Shown: positions 8,955-17,266 of the stretch, piece after piece | How positions within the stretch are numbered: the first letter of the stretch is position 1 | Layout: each line of letters opens with the position of its first letter | Source: an uncultured Ruminococcus sp. | GTDB lineage: Bacteria > Bacillota > Clostridia > Oscillospirales > Acutalibacteraceae | Length of the DNA: 49,563 nt | Reading direction: 5' to 3' | NCBI GenBank assembly: GCA_902773135.1 | Contig: CACYDP010000140.1 | Coordinates: 1-49,563, forward strand | The notes under the pieces: model-generated | The model's database searches: none | What the model saw: the letters and a program-made list of their open reading frames with translations, nothing else | What the model was told of the DNA's origin: nothing | Made by a program: the position numbers and the translations under genes

Positions 8955-9794
8955 TCAGAAATTCTTTTGAAGTTCTTTTGCACTGTCTTCCACCAGCTGA
9001 TTAATGTCATCCGTATGATACACCGTACCGTCCCATATTTCATGCGATACGGCTGCCTGCCATACCAGCATTGACATACCGCCCACAGCGGTGGAACCGT
9101 TTGCCTTTGCACATTGTATGAGCTTTGTTTCGAGCGGATTATAAACCGCATCAAAAACATTTGCACAGTGCGAAATAACATTTTTATCAACGACCATTGC
9201 GTCCACTTTCGGGTACATTCCGATTGGTGTTGCGTTGACAAGCAAATGATGTTCTCCGCTGATTTCAGAAAGAAGACAAGTCTGTATCTTAGCACCATCG
9301 ATTTTTTGAGAAAGCTCTTTTGCCAGTTCCTGCTGTACAGGCACATCTTCGGGACGCACTGCCAGAGTAATATGACAGCCCGCCAAAGCCGCTTCATACA
9401 CAAATGTCCTCGCTACACCGCCGCAGCCCAGTATCAGCACATCGCCCGCAAAATCAATTCCTCCGAATTGAAGTGCTTTTAAAAAGCCATCAGGATCTGT
9501 TGTAAAGCCCTCACGTATTTCTCCGTTCTTTACGGTATTGACCGAGCCGTACAATTCCGCCTTTTGATCGAGTTTGTCAAGAAACGGTATAATATTCTGC
9601 TTATTGGGAATTGTAATGTTATATCCCGCAAGCTGATTGAGTTCTTTGATTCTGAACGGCAGCTCTTCGGGTGCCACATCAAGTGTCATATATTCTCCAT
9701 CTGTTTTGGCAAGTTCAAAAAGTCTGGTATGTATAAACGGTGACATCGTATGTCCTATGGGATGACCAATAACCGCAAATTTTCTTTTTGACAT
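8955..9794 (-). CDS. aroE: Shikimate dehydrogenase
   Basis: Reduces 3-dehydroshikimate to shikimate with NADPH. N-terminal substrate domain motifs are GHPIGHTMSPFIHTRLF, GYNITIPNKQ (with the catalytic Lys) and GSVNTV. The Rossmann motif is ILGCGGVARTF, and VGGMSMLVWQAA lies near the C-terminus. The 279-residue length is usual. First gene of the leftward aro block, with SD AGGAGG 8 bases before the ATG. Divergent from acpP across 270 bases. Confidence 0.96.
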   Translation of the reverse strand: MSKRKFAVIGHPIGHTMSPFIHTRLFELAKTDGEYMTLDVAPEELPFRIKELNQLAGYNITIPNKQNIIPFLDKLDQKAELYGSVNTVKNGEIREGFTTDPDGFLKALQFGGIDFAGDVLILGCGGVARTFVYEAALAGCHITLAVRPEDVPVQQELAKELSQKIDGAKIQTCLLSEISGEHHLLVNATPIGMYPKVDAMVVDKNVISHCANVFDAVYNPLETKLIQCAKANGSTAVGGMSMLVWQAAVSHEIWDGTVYHTDDINQLVEDSAKELQKNF

Positions 9795-9887
9795 AATTTT
9801 AACCTCCTGGTGATTTGTATATTGATGCTAAATTTTTTAAAATAAAAAAAAATTTTATAAAAATTGGGTAAATTTGCAATTTTGATA

Positions 9888-9916
9888 TTGACAAAGTGCG
9901 GAATAACTTATAAGAT
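9888..9916 (+). promoter_or_regulatory. Promoter for the acyl carrier protein gene
   Basis: TTGACA at 9888-9893, a 17-base spacer and TAAGAT at 9911-9916, in the strongly A/T-rich divergent region between aroE and acpP. The predicted transcript has a leader of about 140 bases in which no clear structure was recognised. Confidence 0.55.
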
Positions 9917-10064
9917 TTGATTATGGAAAAATTGTAGTCTTGCTTTTGGTTTTTACCCTTTGATTATTGTAGCACAAAACATATGTTTTTGTCCATAATA
10001 ACAAAAAGCATTCAAAACAATTTTTTATTGATATTCTATTTTTATTTTTTAGGAGGACGTATTT

Positions 10065-10292
10065 ATGATACTCGAAAAAGTAAAGGCAATCCTTGCAGAA
10101 CAGTTTGACGTTGAGGAAGATAACATCAACCCGGAAACATCAATCATCAATGATCTCGGTGCAGACTCTCTTGACGTTGTTGACCTTTTGATGTCTATCG
10201 AGGACGAATTTGAAGTAGAAGTTCCCGATGAAGAAATCGAAAACATCAAAACTGTTGAGGATCTTGTAAAGTATATCGAAAATCATCAGTGA
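10065..10292 (+). CDS. acpP: Acyl carrier protein (fatty acid synthesis type)
   Basis: The 75-residue acidic four-helix protein carries growing acyl chains on 4'-phosphopantetheine at Ser35 in the motif GADSLDVVDL. The surrounding sequence (VEEDNINPETSIINDLGADSL, EVEVPDEEIENIKTVEDLVKYI) is the classic type II FAS ACP. SD AGGAGG is present and a terminator follows. It is distinct from the carrier protein gene at 40581, which belongs to the natural-product operon. Confidence 0.93.
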   Translation: MILEKVKAILAEQFDVEEDNINPETSIINDLGADSLDVVDLLMSIEDEFEVEVPDEEIENIKTVEDLVKYIENHQ

Positions 10293-10321
10293 TTTGTGAT
10301 TTCGTTAAGAGCCTATATCTT

Positions 10322-10357
10322 GCACCTGTTTCGTCATCTGCGTAACAGGTGCTTTTT
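10322..10357 (+). terminator. Intrinsic terminator after acpP
   Basis: GCACCTGTT (10322-10330) pairs with AACAGGTGC (10344-10352) and is followed by five T. Confidence 0.85.
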
Positions 10358-10489
10358 ATTTATACCTTCATTGCTTTTCGGGCAGAAATCGCATTAGGGT
10401 ATTGAAAAATCATTTTGCAGATTATATAATAGAATTATCGCTTTTTGATTCAGAATATATGATAAGGAAAATGGAAAGGATTGAATTTT

Positions 10490-11932
10490 ATGGCACAGCA
10501 GAAAAAAATGGTTGAGGCAATCACTTCAAGAGATACCGACTTTGCCAAATGGTATACCGATATTGTCAAAAAAGCGGAACTTGCCGATTATTCGGGTATT
10601 AAGGGCTGTATGGTAATAAGACCTCACGGTTACGCAATATGGGAACATATACAGAATGATCTTGACAAACGCTTTAAAAAAACAGGACACGAAAATGTAT
10701 ATATGCCGATGTTTATCCCCGAAAGCCTTCTTCAAAAAGAAAAAGATCACGTAGAAGGCTTTGCTCCCGAATGTGCGTGGGTAACAGTGGGCGGCAGCGA
10801 AAAACTCCAGGAACGCCTTGCCGTTCGTCCGACTTCGGAAACACTTTTCTGTGAACATTTTGCAAAAGTCATCAATTCTTATCGTGACCTTCCTAAACTC
10901 TATAACCAATGGTGTTCGGTAGTCCGCTGGGAAAAAACAACCCGTCCGTTTCTCCGCACCTCTGAATTTCTCTGGCAAGAGGGTCACACAATGCACGAAA
11001 CGGAAGAAGAAGCCCGTGAAGAAACGCTGAAAATGCTCCAGGTATACATAGACTTCTACAAAGAAACCCTTGCTATTCCCGCCGTAACAGGCAGAAAAAC
11101 CGAAAAGGAAAAATTCGCCGGTGCAGAAGATACTTATACCATCGAACCGATGATGCACAACGGTGTGGCATTGCAGGGCGGTACTTCCCATTTCTTTGGT
11201 GACGGTTTCGCAAGAAGTTTCAACATCACCTTTACCGGTCGTGACAACAAACTGCAATATCCGTTCCAGACCTCGTGGGGTGTTTCAACACGAATGATCG
11301 GTGCTTTGATTATGGTCCACAGTGATGACGACGGTCTTGTTCTGCCGCCGAAAGTAGCTCCGATTCAGGTTGCGGTGATTCCGATTGCCCAGAAAAAAGA
11401 AGGCGTACTCGAAAAAGCCAACGAACTGAAAAACAGACTGCTTGACAAAGAATATCGTGTCAAACTGGACGACAGCGACAAAGCTCCCGGTTGGAAATTC
11501 AGTCAGTATGAAATGCTCGGTGTGCCGATCAGAGTGGAAATCGGTCCTAAGGATATTGAAAACGGTCAATGTGTTCTGGTACGCCGTGATACCCGTGAAA
11601 AGACCATTATCTCACTCGATAAGCTGGAAGAAACCGTTGAACAGCTCCTGAAAGACATTCACAAAAATATGTATAACAGAGCACTCGAAAACTTACAGTC
11701 AAAGACATTTGAAGCACGCACACACGAGGAATTTCTTGATATTGCTGCCAACAAACCCGGCTTTATCAAAGCAATGTGGTGCGGCGATTCAGAATGTGAA
11801 GACAAACTGAAAGATGAAACAGGCGGTGTAAAATCCCGCTGTATTCCTTTTACCGAAGACCATCTCAGTGATGTATGCGTATGCTGCGGAAAACCCGCAA
11901 AACATATGGTATACTGGGGCAGACAGTACTAA
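10490..11932 (+). CDS. proS: Prolyl-tRNA synthetase (short, eukaryote/archaeal-like type)
   Basis: Charges tRNA-Pro. The class II core contains [12 protein letters not shown], the motif 2 region [24 protein letters not shown], and [16 protein letters not shown] as motif 3, followed by an anticodon-binding domain and the C-terminal extension typical of this type. At 480 residues with no editing insertion it belongs to the ProS type 3 group found in many Clostridia. ATG at 10490 is chosen because AAAGGA lies about 9 bases upstream; an in-frame TTG lies 9 bases earlier. Confidence 0.96.
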   Translation: MAQQKKMVEAITSRDTDFAKWYTDIVKKAELADYSGIKGCMVIRPHGYAIWEHIQNDLDKRFKKTGHENVYMPMFIPESLLQKEKDHVEGFAPECAWVTVGGSEKLQERLAVRPTSETLFCEHFAKVINSYRDLPKLYNQWCSVVRWEKTTRPFLRTSEFLWQEGHTMHETEEEAREETLKMLQVYIDFYKETLAIPAVTGRKTEKEKFAGAEDTYTIEPMMHNGVALQGGTSHFFGDGFARSFNITFTGRDNKLQYPFQTSWGVSTRMIGALIMVHSDDDGLVLPPKVAPIQVAVIPIAQKKEGVLEKANELKNRLLDKEYRVKLDDSDKAPGWKFSQYEMLGVPIRVEIGPKDIENGQCVLVRRDTREKTIISLDKLEETVEQLLKDIHKNMYNRALENLQSKTFEARTHEEFLDIAANKPGFIKAMWCGDSECEDKLKDETGGVKSRCIPFTEDHLSDVCVCCGKPAKHMVYWGRQY

Positions 11933-11953
11933 TCACAGCATCATTATAACAAT

Positions 11954-11995
11954 AAAGTCCGAAAACCGTTTTGCCAGCGGTTTCCGGACTTTTTA
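11954..11995 (+). terminator. Intrinsic terminator after proS
   Basis: AAGTCCG-AAAACCG pairs (one mismatch) with CGGTTTCCGGACTT and is followed by a T-run. Confidence 0.8.
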
Positions 11996-12002
11996 TGTTT
12001 GA

Positions 12003-12045
12003 TGAAAAAATTTTCCGCTTACGCTTTCATACGTAAGCGGAAAAT
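12003..12045 (-). terminator. Terminator of the 12083-13990 surface protein gene
   Basis: ATTTTCCGCTTACG (12010-12023) pairs with CGTAAGCGGAAAAT (12032-12045). Read on the minus strand the hairpin ends in a run of six T. Confidence 0.8.
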
Positions 12046-12082
12046 ATAAAGTCAGTTATATAGATAATATAATCAGATTATA

Positions 12083-13990
12083 TTATTCTTCAACTCTCTT
12101 TTTCTTTGTAGCGATCACTGCAACACCGAGAGCTGCAACTGCAACTGTTACGAATACAACAGCCATTGAAGAATCGCCTGTTGTTACAGTTGAATCACCC
12201 TTATCTGTTGATGATGCAGTAGAAGTTGTAGTAGTTGTGGTAGTAGTTGTAGTGGTTGACTTGCTTGCTGTCGAAGCTGTGCTTGCTGTTGAAGCTGTGC
12301 TTGTTGTTGAAGCTGTGCTTGCTGTTGAAGCTGTGCTTGCTGTCGAAGCTGTGCTTACTACTGAAACTGTGCCTACTTCTGAAACTGTGCTTACTGAAGG
12401 TTCTGATGCTGTTGAAGGTTCTACCGAAGAAGGCTCTACTGAGGGTTCTTCAGAAGGAGCTTCAGACGGATCTGTTGAAGGCTCTACTGAGGGCTCTTCA
12501 GAAGGTTCTACTGAAGGCTCTACTGAAGGCTCTTCAGAAGTTTCACCAAACTTTTCAACTACATAATCACCTGTGTAGCCGTCCCATGCACCTGCTGTGT
12601 ATCTGAACTTAGTCTTTTCTACGCCTCTGCCGGGAGTAGGATCAACTGTTGTATCAATTACATAAACCTGACCTGCATTTACTTCTTCGTCAATATCAAG
12701 GTCAGCTGTCTGATAAGCGGTAACACCGGTCTTTACTTCTGCATCACTTACACCGCTGTTGAAGATAATCTTTGTTGCTCCAACCGGTACTCTTACCTGC
12801 CATGTATCTGTGCCGGGAATCTGTGTCATTTCAACACCGGGATACATATTTGCGAAATCCTGATACTGATTGCCTTCTTCATCCGGCTCTGTCAGAGGTT
12901 CTGCGGGCCAGAGTTCGCCTGTAATCTTGTCATATACTGCATCGTAATCAGGATTCCACCAGTAAGCCTTTACGGTATCCCATTTTGTATTGGAGTTATC
13001 GAAGAATATGTAGTCTGTGAGAACAGATTCATAATATTCTGAAGGCTTGTCGGGGTCTTCTGACGGCTCAGATGATTCTTCAGAAGGTTCTTCTGATTCT
13101 GTTGAGGGTTCTTCAGAAGGATCTTCTGATTCTGTTGACGGCTCTTCTGAGGGTTCTTCTGAAGGTTCATCAGGTGTTTCTGCTGTTGCACCTGTGTCAA
13201 CATATACGAACTGACCTTCTGCATCTGTGTAGAAGAAAGATACAGGCCAAAGATCATATTCATCGCCTGTTGTGTTGAGGAGAACTGTTACATTTTCAGC
13301 ATCTTCTTCAACTTTGCAGTTGATCTGGCTGTTCTGTGTACGGTCATACTCTTCTTCGTATGCACCCCAGCTATAATCCCAAGCACCATCAGCACGTACT
13401 TTAAATTCTGTGCCTGCTGCGAGGTCGCCGATGTTTGCTGCATAAACGCCGTCAGCAATTTCAGTCATAGCAGCATCTCCGCTCCAGCTGTTGAATCCAC
13501 CGATTACAGCAAGTGTATGTTCAGAAACATCAAAAGGATCTGTATCTCCTGCACCCTTATCAACCGTGAAGAAACTTACAGGCCATGTGTTGCCGTCTTC
13601 TGTATTGGTATTGAGAAGAACAACGAGATCTGTGGTATCTGTTGTGCTGATCTTGCAGTTGGTCTGGCTGTTGAATGTACGGTCATACTCTTCTTCGTAT
13701 GTACCCCAGCTGTAATCCCAAGCTTCGTCAAGACGAATCTTGAATTCTGTTTCACCTGCTGCAACATCTTCAACAACACCTACATAGATGCCGTCGCCGT
13801 CTTCATCTGTCATTGTTGCAGCATCGCTTGCCCAACCGTTAAATCCGCCAATGATGCCTACTGTATGTTCTGAAAGATCAGGATTTTCAGTAAGTACGTC
13901 AACAGCTGATGCTGTTGTGGCAGCAACTGCAGCCATTGAGCCTACAAGAGCGGCAGCAAGTGCAATACCGATAATTTTCTTAGTTTGCAT
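12083..13990 (-). CDS. Exported surface protein with two X25-like modules and a CBM25/26-like module (starch-binding-like)
   Basis: The 635-residue product has a signal peptide (about 1-29). Two tandem modules follow (about 40-145 and 155-265), each starting with GGFNxW and containing DGAWDYSWGxYEEEYDRT, like the X25 and glycogen-binding folds of starch enzymes. An acidic linker of PSEEPSEE/PSTESE repeats (about 270-325) leads to a module beginning SEYYESVLTDYIFFDNSN (about 326-480) with aromatic residues spaced as in CBM25/26. A second linker of PSVEPS, (STA)n and a Thr run ends in TTGDSS, a transmembrane helix and a KKKR tail. No catalytic domain is present, so it is probably a starch-binding scaffold on the cell surface. 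That role is inferred from modules and from resemblance to amylosome-associated starch-binding proteins of ruminococci. Strong promoter at 14053-14081. Confidence 0.85.
   Translation of the reverse strand: MQTKKIIGIALAAALVGSMAAVAATTASAVDVLTENPDLSEHTVGIIGGFNGWASDAATMTDEDGDGIYVGVVEDVAAGETEFKIRLDEAWDYSWGTYEEEYDRTFNSQTNCKISTTDTTDLVVLLNTNTEDGNTWPVSFFTVDKGAGDTDPFDVSEHTLAVIGGFNSWSGDAAMTEIADGVYAANIGDLAAGTEFKVRADGAWDYSWGAYEEEYDRTQNSQINCKVEEDAENVTVLLNTTGDEYDLWPVSFFYTDAEGQFVYVDTGATAETPDEPSEEPSEEPSTESEDPSEEPSTESEEPSEESSEPSEDPDKPSEYYESVLTDYIFFDNSNTKWDTVKAYWWNPDYDAVYDKITGELWPAEPLTEPDEEGNQYQDFANMYPGVEMTQIPGTDTWQVRVPVGATKIIFNSGVSDAEVKTGVTAYQTADLDIDEEVNAGQVYVIDTTVDPTPGRGVEKTKFRYTAGAWDGYTGDYVVEKFGETSEEPSVEPSVEPSEEPSVEPSTDPSEAPSEEPSVEPSSVEPSTASEPSVSTVSEVGTVSVVSTASTASTASTASTASTTSTASTASTASTASKSTTTTTTTTTTTSTASSTDKGDSTVTTGDSSMAVVFVTVAVAALGVAVIATKKKRVEE
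12268..12385 (-). repeat. Tandem 18-base-type repeats encoding a Ser/Thr/Ala linker
   Basis: Copies of the plus-strand unit GCTGTTGAAGCTGTGCTT, some varied as GCTGTCGAAGCTGTGCTT, run through this stretch and encode STASTA repeats in the linker before the anchor. DNA repeats this uniform can expand or contract by slippage. Confidence 0.7.
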
Positions 13991-14052
13991 TATAATCGTC
14001 CTCCTAAAAAATGAAATATTAAAGCCCGTTTTATACGGCTTTATACCCTATT

Positions 14053-14081
14053 ATTATACAACGTCAAAAATCAAATTTCAA
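14053..14081 (-). promoter_or_regulatory. Promoter of the 12083-13990 gene
   Basis: On the minus strand TTGAAA (14076-14081), a 17-base spacer and a perfect TATAAT (14053-14058). An AGGAGG ribosome-binding site stands directly before the ATG. Confidence 0.8.
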
Positions 14082-14175
14082 GTATAAAAACAACATTTTT
14101 TATTGAATACTACAAATATTTTTTGGGAATTAACACATCATTTGTCACATATTAACTTTAAAGAATAATACAGTC

Positions 14176-14216
14176 AAAAAATCCCCTGCCCGATTTTGAC
14201 GGACAAGGGATTTTTT
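14176..14216 (-). terminator. Terminator of the 14252-15754 gene
   Basis: On the minus strand a 17-bp stem (with two G-U pairs) beginning AAAAAATCCC and ending in a six-T run. On the plus strand the same positions are C-A mismatches, so it acts leftward. Confidence 0.8.
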
Positions 14217-14251
14217 GATTCAGATATGTAGAGAATTAATTCACAAAAGAA

Positions 14252-15754
14252 TTATTCTTCAACTCTCTTTTTCTTTGTAGCGATTACAGCTGCACCGAGA
14301 GCTGCTACTGCTACTGCTGCGAATACAACAGCCATTGAGGAATCACCTGTTGTTACAGTTGTTGAATCACCCTTAGCAGTTGATGTTGCATTAGAAGTTG
14401 TCTTTGTAGTTGTAGTGGTAGTAGTTGACTTGCTTGCGGTTGAAGCAGTAGAAACAGTGCTTGTTGTGCCTGTGCTTCCGCCAGCCTTGTTGCTTACTTC
14501 AGCAGCAGCCTTAGAAGCTTCTTCTCTTTCTTTTGTACCGAATGTTTCCTTAATGTAGTCACCGCTGTAAGCAGACCATGAACCTGCATTGTACTTATAC
14601 TTTGTCTTTTCAATGCCTCTGCCGGGAACTGCTTCAACAGATGTATCAATGGTATAAACCTGACCTGCATTTGCAGTATCGCTGAAGTTCAGGTCGCCTG
14701 TCTGATAAGCTGTAACGCCTGTCTTAACCTGGTCATCAGATATACCCATATTGAAGATTATCTTTGTAGCACCAACGGGAACAGCTGTCTGCCATACGTC
14801 TGTGCCGGGGATCTGTGACATCTTCTGACCGGGATACCATTTATCAAAAGCCTGACCCTGAACGCCGTTTTCATCGGGTTCTGAGAGAGGTTCTGACGGA
14901 TAAAGAGCACCAGTGAGCTTGTTTACTACTGTTGAGAAATCATCATTCCACCAGTAAGCATAAACATTTTCCCACTTTGTGTTAGAGTTATCGAAGAATA
15001 CATAGTCTGTAATAACAGATTCATAATATTCAGATGTAGAAACTTCTGAAGCAGTAGAAGTTACAGATTCTTCTTTAGATGTTTCAGGTGTAGAAGCAGT
15101 AGAAGTTACAGATTCTTCTTTAGATGTTTCAGGTGTAGAAGCAGTAGAAGTTACAGATTCTTCTTTAGATGTTTCAGAAGGTTCTTCTGAAACATCAGAT
15201 ACTTCTTCACCGTCAACAGTTGTAGTAAATGTTACTTCGAGCAGATGGAAATCAAGAGGTTCATCTGCAGTAATATCACCGTTAGCGATAGCAGCAGCTG
15301 AGTTTTTGGTAGTATCAAACTTAACGTTGATTACTACATTCTTGTCACCTGCTTTTACAGGAGCACAGAGGTTTGTCTGGCTGTTCCATGTACGAACATA
15401 AGCCCATTCATATTCGCCCCAGCTGTCGTCCCAAGCACCGTCAAGACGAACCTTGAAGCAAACACCTGACTTACCGGTTTCAACAGCACCATCACCTTCG
15501 TCTGTTGTCTGAGGGAGAATCATATCTTCAGTTACCTCAGCAATTTCGATGGCACCTTCGTAAACACCGTCACCGTCAGCATCTGTAAGGGCTACGTCTC
15601 CTTCAGCACCCCAGGCGTTGAAAGAACCAACAGCACCTACGGTATGATCTTTGATGGCATCAATACTTCCAATGCTTTCAGCATTTGCAGTTACAGCCAT
15701 TGATGCAGCAAGAGCAGCAGCAAGAGCGACTGCCAAAATCTTTGACTTCTTCAT
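14252..15754 (-). CDS. Exported surface protein with one X25-like and one CBM25/26-like module
   Basis: A 500-residue paralogue of the neighbouring 635-residue protein. It has a signal peptide (about 1-25, cut near ANA-ES). One X25-like module follows (about 38-185) with GSFNAWG, ADGDGVYEG and DGAWDDSWGEYEWAYVRT. A linker contains three copies of TSKEESVTSTASTPE. The next module (about 245-410) starts SEYYESVITDYVFFDNSN and is nearly identical in pattern to that of the neighbour. A Thr-rich linker then ends in TTGDSSMAVVF, a transmembrane helix and KKKRVEE. No catalytic residues recognised; starch binding at the surface is the likely role. It is not an operon partner of its neighbour, since each has its own promoter and terminator. 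Confidence 0.84.
   Translation of the reverse strand: MKKSKILAVALAAALAASMAVTANAESIGSIDAIKDHTVGAVGSFNAWGAEGDVALTDADGDGVYEGAIEIAEVTEDMILPQTTDEGDGAVETGKSGVCFKVRLDGAWDDSWGEYEWAYVRTWNSQTNLCAPVKAGDKNVVINVKFDTTKNSAAAIANGDITADEPLDFHLLEVTFTTTVDGEEVSDVSEEPSETSKEESVTSTASTPETSKEESVTSTASTPETSKEESVTSTASEVSTSEYYESVITDYVFFDNSNTKWENVYAYWWNDDFSTVVNKLTGALYPSEPLSEPDENGVQGQAFDKWYPGQKMSQIPGTDVWQTAVPVGATKIIFNMGISDDQVKTGVTAYQTGDLNFSDTANAGQVYTIDTSVEAVPGRGIEKTKYKYNAGSWSAYSGDYIKETFGTKEREEASKAAAEVSNKAGGSTGTTSTVSTASTASKSTTTTTTTKTTSNATSTAKGDSTTVTTGDSSMAVVFAAVAVAALGAAVIATKKKRVEE
15048..15182 (-). repeat. Three tandem copies of a 45-base unit in the linker
   Basis: Copies begin at 15048, 15093 and 15138 and are almost identical at the DNA level. 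Each encodes 15 residues (TSKEESVTSTASTPE type), so copy-number changes stay in frame. Confidence 0.8.
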
Positions 15755-15814
15755 TGGATTTTTCCTCCTAAAAAATTATTTGAAACTTTCTGTAATAAAG
15801 TCTCTTTGTAACAG

Positions 15815-15843
15815 ATTATACTATTTCCATTTTAAAAAATCAA
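15815..15843 (-). promoter_or_regulatory. Promoter of the 14252-15754 gene
   Basis: On the minus strand TTGATT (15838-15843), 17-base spacer, perfect TATAAT (15815-15820). The spacer ends in ATAG, as in the promoter of the third paralogue at 17183. Confidence 0.8.
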
Positions 15844-16104
15844 GTACAATCGTATTTTTTTAATTTAAAATTTTAACCAATATCAATATTTCGTCATTTT
15901 GCAGTTTATAATTCTTTTAAAATATTTAATTTTATTAATACGGTTTGAAATACAAAAAATTATTTCTAATTTTATCCGGCAAGAACAGCAATCACATCTG
16001 CTTTCCTTACGGTCACTCTGTTAATATGTTGACAAGCATCAAAAATTTTATATAATGTAGATAATGTTTCGATTTTCATTTTTAATTAAAGAAAGGACTT
16101 CCCT
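15844..16104. other. A/T-rich intergenic region, nothing further recognised
   Basis: Between the divergent promoters of the starch-surface gene and the zinc-ribbon gene. The bases are strongly A/T-rich, with no clear hairpin, RNA gene or small ORF with an SD. An SD (GAAAGGA) for the gene at 16105 lies at the right end. Confidence 0.4.
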
Positions 16105-16623
16105 ATGAAATATTGTTCCAAATGCAAACAACTGTATTTCGGTCATACAGAAGAACGCTGTCAAAAGTGTGGAAAAAAGCTGATCGAGAATCCCGGCACA
16201 TTTTCTCCCGTAGGAATTGTAACTGCCAACGGTTTTGAACTGGAACGGATCAAAGCTGCTCTCGATGATGCTGAAATTGCCTACTCCGTTCAGCAGACAA
16301 AACAGGATACGGGTATACAAATACTCAACTCCGCTCCTCCGGAAAACTGTACTATATATGTACCGCTGTGTGATTACGATACAGCTGTTTCTACTCTTGT
16401 GGGAATTTCTGCAATTAATGACAATCCGACAGAAAAAATGAATGATGATGATATAGACAAAATCAACAAAGCAAAAAAGAATGCCGTTTCCGAAGAAATG
16501 TCCCCTCAAAAACGTTTTTGGGTCAAGCTGCTGTCTTTTCTCGGATTCCTGCTGATTCTGGCTGCTGCGGTCTATCTCACAGATTTTATCACAGCTTCCA
16601 TAAAAACTTTTTTCGGTATGTAA
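16105..16623 (+). CDS. Zinc-ribbon membrane protein of unknown function
   Basis: The 172-residue product starts with a four-Cys zinc ribbon (YCSKC at 3-7 and RCQKCGKK at about 18-25). A soluble alpha/beta segment (about 38-110) resembles a small ferredoxin-like or DUF2007-type fold. A charged linker and a single C-terminal transmembrane helix (about 138-160) follow. It looks tail-anchored with the zinc ribbon inside the cell. SD AAAGGA is present. No function can be assigned, and no neighbouring gene reads the same way close enough to form an operon. Confidence 0.75.
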   Translation: MKYCSKCKQLYFGHTEERCQKCGKKLIENPGTFSPVGIVTANGFELERIKAALDDAEIAYSVQQTKQDTGIQILNSAPPENCTIYVPLCDYDTAVSTLVGISAINDNPTEKMNDDDIDKINKAKKNAVSEEMSPQKRFWVKLLSFLGFLLILAAAVYLTDFITASIKTFFGM

Positions 16624-16627
16624 TAAT

Positions 16628-16721
16628 GCGGCAGATAAAAAACTGACAAGCTCTTATCTGCCGCTGCAATCATCAGGTCTGTATCATGCCGTCTGACAAA
16701 AATGTCCGGTCCATACGGCAT
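16628..16721. other. Two consecutive stem-loops after the zinc-ribbon gene
   Basis: GCGGCAGATAA (16628-16638) pairs with TTATCTGCCGC (16654-16664), and ATGCCGT (16686-16692) with ACGGCAT (16715-16721). Neither is followed by a T-run, so they are not clear terminators. They lie between converging genes and may be a 3' structure shared by both transcripts. Confidence 0.45.
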
Positions 16722-16739
16722 TGTAGGTTACTAATCACG

Positions 16740-16901
16740 TCATTTCATATTAAATGAAAGACAGTCTGTACATTTATCTGTATGAGGATCTGTTTCGTGC
16801 TTGCCGATCATCACGGTGTCAAGTGAGCAATAATTGCAGTCGCCGCAATGATGCGTACAATTGTCAACGGTACACTGTATGCTTCTGTTAGGCTTTTCCA
16901 T
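16740..16901 (-). CDS. Small Cys-rich DUF1540-type protein
   Basis: A 53-residue product, start ATG at 16901 with AAAGGGG upstream, stop at 16740-16742. It contains seven Cys and several His in the pattern CTVDNCTHHCGDCNYCSL followed by CTDC, which matches the DUF1540 Cys-rich motif common in Clostridia and probably binds metal. Function unknown. The coding quality (dense Cys motif, good SD) makes it credible despite its size. Confidence 0.8.
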   Translation of the reverse strand: MEKPNRSIQCTVDNCTHHCGDCNYCSLDTVMIGKHETDPHTDKCTDCLSFNMK

Positions 16902-17182
16902 AATTCATTTCCCCTTTCATTGCCTTTGTAAAGGCAATATTAGTATTTTCCTTTTTTCTATATTTTATACAGCAATCAAATTCTTTTTATTTTTACAAAT
17001 ATATACAAATTCGGCGTTTATTTGGTGCATTTATACCTTAAATATCTTATAAAGATTTACACTTTGTTGATTATATACATAAACACCTCTCGATTTTTGT
17101 GTTTTTTGTGCGATTATTTCAGCTCTTTTTTGGCATTGAAAAAATTTCCATTAAATCGCCGCCCAAAAATGAAAAATAGTCC
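16902..17182. other. A/T-rich intergenic region between divergent genes
   Basis: Between the DUF1540 gene and the promoter of the third starch-surface paralogue. T-rich runs, no supported gene, RNA or strong hairpin seen. Confidence 0.4.
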
Positions 17183-17211
17183 TTGATTTTTTTGTCCCGG
17201 CATAGTATAAT
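17183..17211 (+). promoter_or_regulatory. Promoter of the 17267-18082 gene
   Basis: TTGATT (17183-17188), 17-base spacer, perfect TATAAT (17206-17211). It is followed by a 55-base leader with GGGAGGA before the ATG. Confidence 0.8.
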
Positions 17212-17266
17212 CATTTAAAAGGACCTTGATTAGAAGGTTTAATAATTTTAGGGAGGATTTATTACT

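Noticed and set aside
4715-9794. Shikimate genes considered as starter-acid supply genes of the NRPS cluster
   Set aside because: They form a normal aromatic amino-acid set and are separated from the cluster by unrelated genes reading in both directions. None makes salicylate or DHB.
10065-10292. acpP considered as part of the natural-product cluster
   Set aside because: Its sequence is the FAS type, it has its own promoter and terminator, and the cluster has its own ACP 30 kb away.
12237-12606. Open plus-strand frames rich in Leu/Val or Glu/Gly opposite the surface-protein linker
   Set aside because: They are antisense readings of the low-complexity Ser/Thr/Ala repeats, without SD or a sensible domain.
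15048-15182. Regularly repeated units considered as a CRISPR array
   Set aside because: The units are directly adjacent, with no spacers, encode an in-frame linker and have no cas genes nearby.
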